A stretch of 6,959 nt of DNA from Pseudomonadota bacterium (GTDB lineage: Bacteria; Pseudomonadota; Alphaproteobacteria; Rhizobiales; Hyphomicrobiaceae), in assembly GCA_023390485.1 (NCBI GenBank), contig JAEWCT010000168.1, forward strand, positions 1 through 6,959, in the 5' to 3' direction. Within the stretch, counting starts at the first letter, position 1, and every line of letters starts with the position of its first letter. Shown piece after piece: positions 6,145 to 6,959 of the stretch. The position numbers and the translations under genes were made by a program. The notes beneath the pieces were generated by a model. That model did not search any database, was not told the DNA's origin, and worked only from the letters and a program-made list of their open reading frames with translations.

Positions 6145-6534
6145 CTACCTAAGCGAGAGCTTCGCGCCGCCCTCGTGGACGTCATAGGCACAGCGGGCGC
6201 TGCCGGAGTTGGTCGTGGCGGTCAGGATGAGGTGCGGATCGCGAAAGCGCTCGGTCCAGAGCGGGTTTTGCGTATCCCAGATCGCGACGCTGACATCGGG
6301 ATTGCCGATGACGGCCTCGATCGACGAAGCCGGTCCCCAGGAGACTGTCGAGACAACCGTCGCATCGTCGCGCGCCCCGGCCGGGCGCTTCGGAGCATTC
6401 CGCCGGCAGACCTCGATGGCGCGCTCGCGATATGCTTCGATCACGGCTTCGCCCATGGCGGCGCGATAGGCGTGGTCCTGATACCAGATCTTGGCAGCAG
6501 CGAGCAGGAGCAAACCAAGCAGGATCTTACGCAT
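6145..6534 (-). CDS. Small signal-anchored protein with two cysteines, unknown function
   Basis: I do not recognise this 129-residue protein. I chose the ATG at 6534 because it puts a classical signal peptide or membrane anchor at the N-terminus (MRKILLGLLLLAAAKIWY, 1-18). A frame opening at 6720 would add 62 low-complexity, non-hydrophobic residues ahead of it. After the anchor come a charged helix (about 22-47), a linker with KRPAGARDD (49-57), and a probable beta-rich domain (about 58-129) with VSTVSWGP, VSVAIWDTQNPLW and HLILTATT segments. The two cysteines after the anchor, 43 and 115, could form one disulfide in the periplasm. There is no lipobox. The ribosome site is weak (GAGA about 10 bases upstream). 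It is transcribed divergently from hprA and followed by the repeat element at 6037-6126. It appears to be a single-gene unit. Confidence 0.65.
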   Translation of the reverse strand: MRKILLGLLLLAAAKIWYQDHAYRAAMGEAVIEAYRERAIEVCRRNAPKRPAGARDDATVVSTVSWGPASSIEAVIGNPDVSVAIWDTQNPLWTERFRDPHLILTATTNSGSARCAYDVHEGGAKLSLR

Positions 6535-6727
6535 GACGAGTGTCTCGAACGAGAAGGCGGGCCAAAGGTTGGCGAAAGGCCATTCTGGCCCCTCTTGGTG
6601 AAAAAAGCGTTTCGCTTCGGCCGGTTGCGGTGCAGTGCAGCGGCGTACCGGGCTTGTCAGGACCGCCTTGGTCGGGCACAAGCGGTGCCTGCGATCAACG
6701 TCCGATCTCCCGGAGAACACTCAACCA
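6535..6727. other. Divergent intergenic region of hprA and the small membrane-protein gene
   Basis: These 193 bases must carry both divergent promoters. I cannot pick a convincing -35/-10 pair. A short dyad, TCTCC (6706-6710) and GGAGA (6712-6716), contains the hprA ribosome site. A GGCC-ATTCT-GGCC dyad lies at about 6579-6591. No gene is seen. Confidence 0.5.
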
Positions 6728-6959
6728 ATGTCGAAAAAGAAGATCCTGATCACCTGGCCTCTGCCTGAAGCCGCCATGGCCCGCGCCCGAGAGACTTATG
6801 ATGTTATCGCGCACGGCGACAACCCGAAGATCACCATCGACGAGATGCTCGAGACGGCCAAGTCGGTGGACGCCATTCTGTTGACCCTCAACGAGAAGTG
6901 CCCGGCGCCGGTGATCGAGAAGATCCCCGAGAACATCAAGTGCATCTCGACGTTCTCGA
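6728..6959 (+). CDS. hprA: Hydroxypyruvate reductase / glycerate dehydrogenase, N-terminal part
   Basis: The first 77 codons of a D-2-hydroxyacid dehydrogenase are present and run off the right edge. The start (MSKKKILITWPLPEA), the AHGDNPKITIDEM segment (29-41) and ENIKCISTFS at 68-77 closely match my memory of the NADH-dependent glycerate dehydrogenase of Hyphomicrobium methylovorum. That enzyme reduces hydroxypyruvate to D-glycerate in the serine cycle of methylotrophs. The visible part is the first half of the substrate-binding domain; the NAD-binding Rossmann fold and the catalytic Arg, Glu and His lie beyond the window. The ATG is preceded by GGAGA at 6712-6716, 11 bases away, a slightly long but acceptable spacing. 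It is the only plus-strand gene here. Glyoxylate reductase is the main alternative within the family. Confidence 0.93.
   Translation, partial: MSKKKILITWPLPEAAMARARETYDVIAHGDNPKITIDEMLETAKSVDAILLTLNEKCPAPVIEKIPENIKCISTFS

Noticed and set aside
6535..6720. N-terminal extension of the small anchored protein from an ATG at 6720
   Set aside because: The extra 62 residues are non-hydrophobic and would bury a clear signal-anchor internally. The ATG at 6534 is better.
6001..6768. Plus-strand frame of 255 codons
   Set aside because: It crosses the REPIN-like repeat, the antisense of the small anchored protein and the start of hprA, so it is a shadow frame.
1..6959. CRISPR array, tRNA/rRNA genes, insertion sequence, prophage or toxin-antitoxin module
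   Set aside because: No regularly spaced direct repeats, no cloverleaf or rRNA-like stretches, and no transposase, integrase or small toxin-antitoxin pair were seen.

Overview
The window looks like chromosomal DNA of a Hyphomicrobium-like alphaproteobacterium (Rhizobiales). The strongest clue is the partial gene at the right edge. Its N-terminus reads as the serine-cycle hydroxypyruvate reductase/glycerate dehydrogenase and closely matches what I recall of the Hyphomicrobium methylovorum enzyme. The GC-rich coding style, the tandem-dyad 'cgtcatcccggcgaaggccgggat' intergenic element and the gene types agree with this. No database search was possible.

Layout, left to right. (1) Bases 1-1280, minus strand: the N-terminal part of a HerA/DUF87-type ATPase runs off the left edge. 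It overlaps the 3' end of a short, soluble, sensor-less histidine kinase with an intact H box and ATPase boxes. (2) Bases 1281-1573: an intergenic stretch with a CtrA-like site, an AT-rich dyad and a REP-like hairpin. (3) Bases 1574-3905, minus strand: a four-gene operon, transcribed as small secreted Cys-rich protein, exbB, exbD, tonB. The last two junctions are 1-base overlaps. (4) Bases 3906-4226: the operon's upstream region, with an Irr/ICE-like iron-response box candidate and an AT-rich dyad. (5) Bases 4227-5870, minus strand: a fused Wzz/BY-kinase polysaccharide co-polymerase. Its kinase half has lost the Walker A lysine, the Walker B aspartate and the tyrosine tail, and its periplasmic region is short. 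(6) Bases 6037-6126: a paired-hairpin repeat element. (7) Bases 6145-6534, minus strand: a small membrane-anchored or secreted protein with two cysteines. (8) From 6728, plus strand: hprA, divergent from (7).

Functionally the clearest unit is the ExbB-ExbD-TonB motor. It uses the proton-motive force to power TonB-dependent outer-membrane receptors, and here it is co-transcribed with an uncharacterised exported protein. hprA reduces hydroxypyruvate to D-glycerate in one-carbon assimilation. The polysaccharide protein and the kinase/HerA pair look like separate units. The points most worth following up are the degenerate BY-kinase, the secreted protein tied to the TonB motor, and the kinase-HerA overlap. 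I do not see a clearly new multi-gene system in this window.
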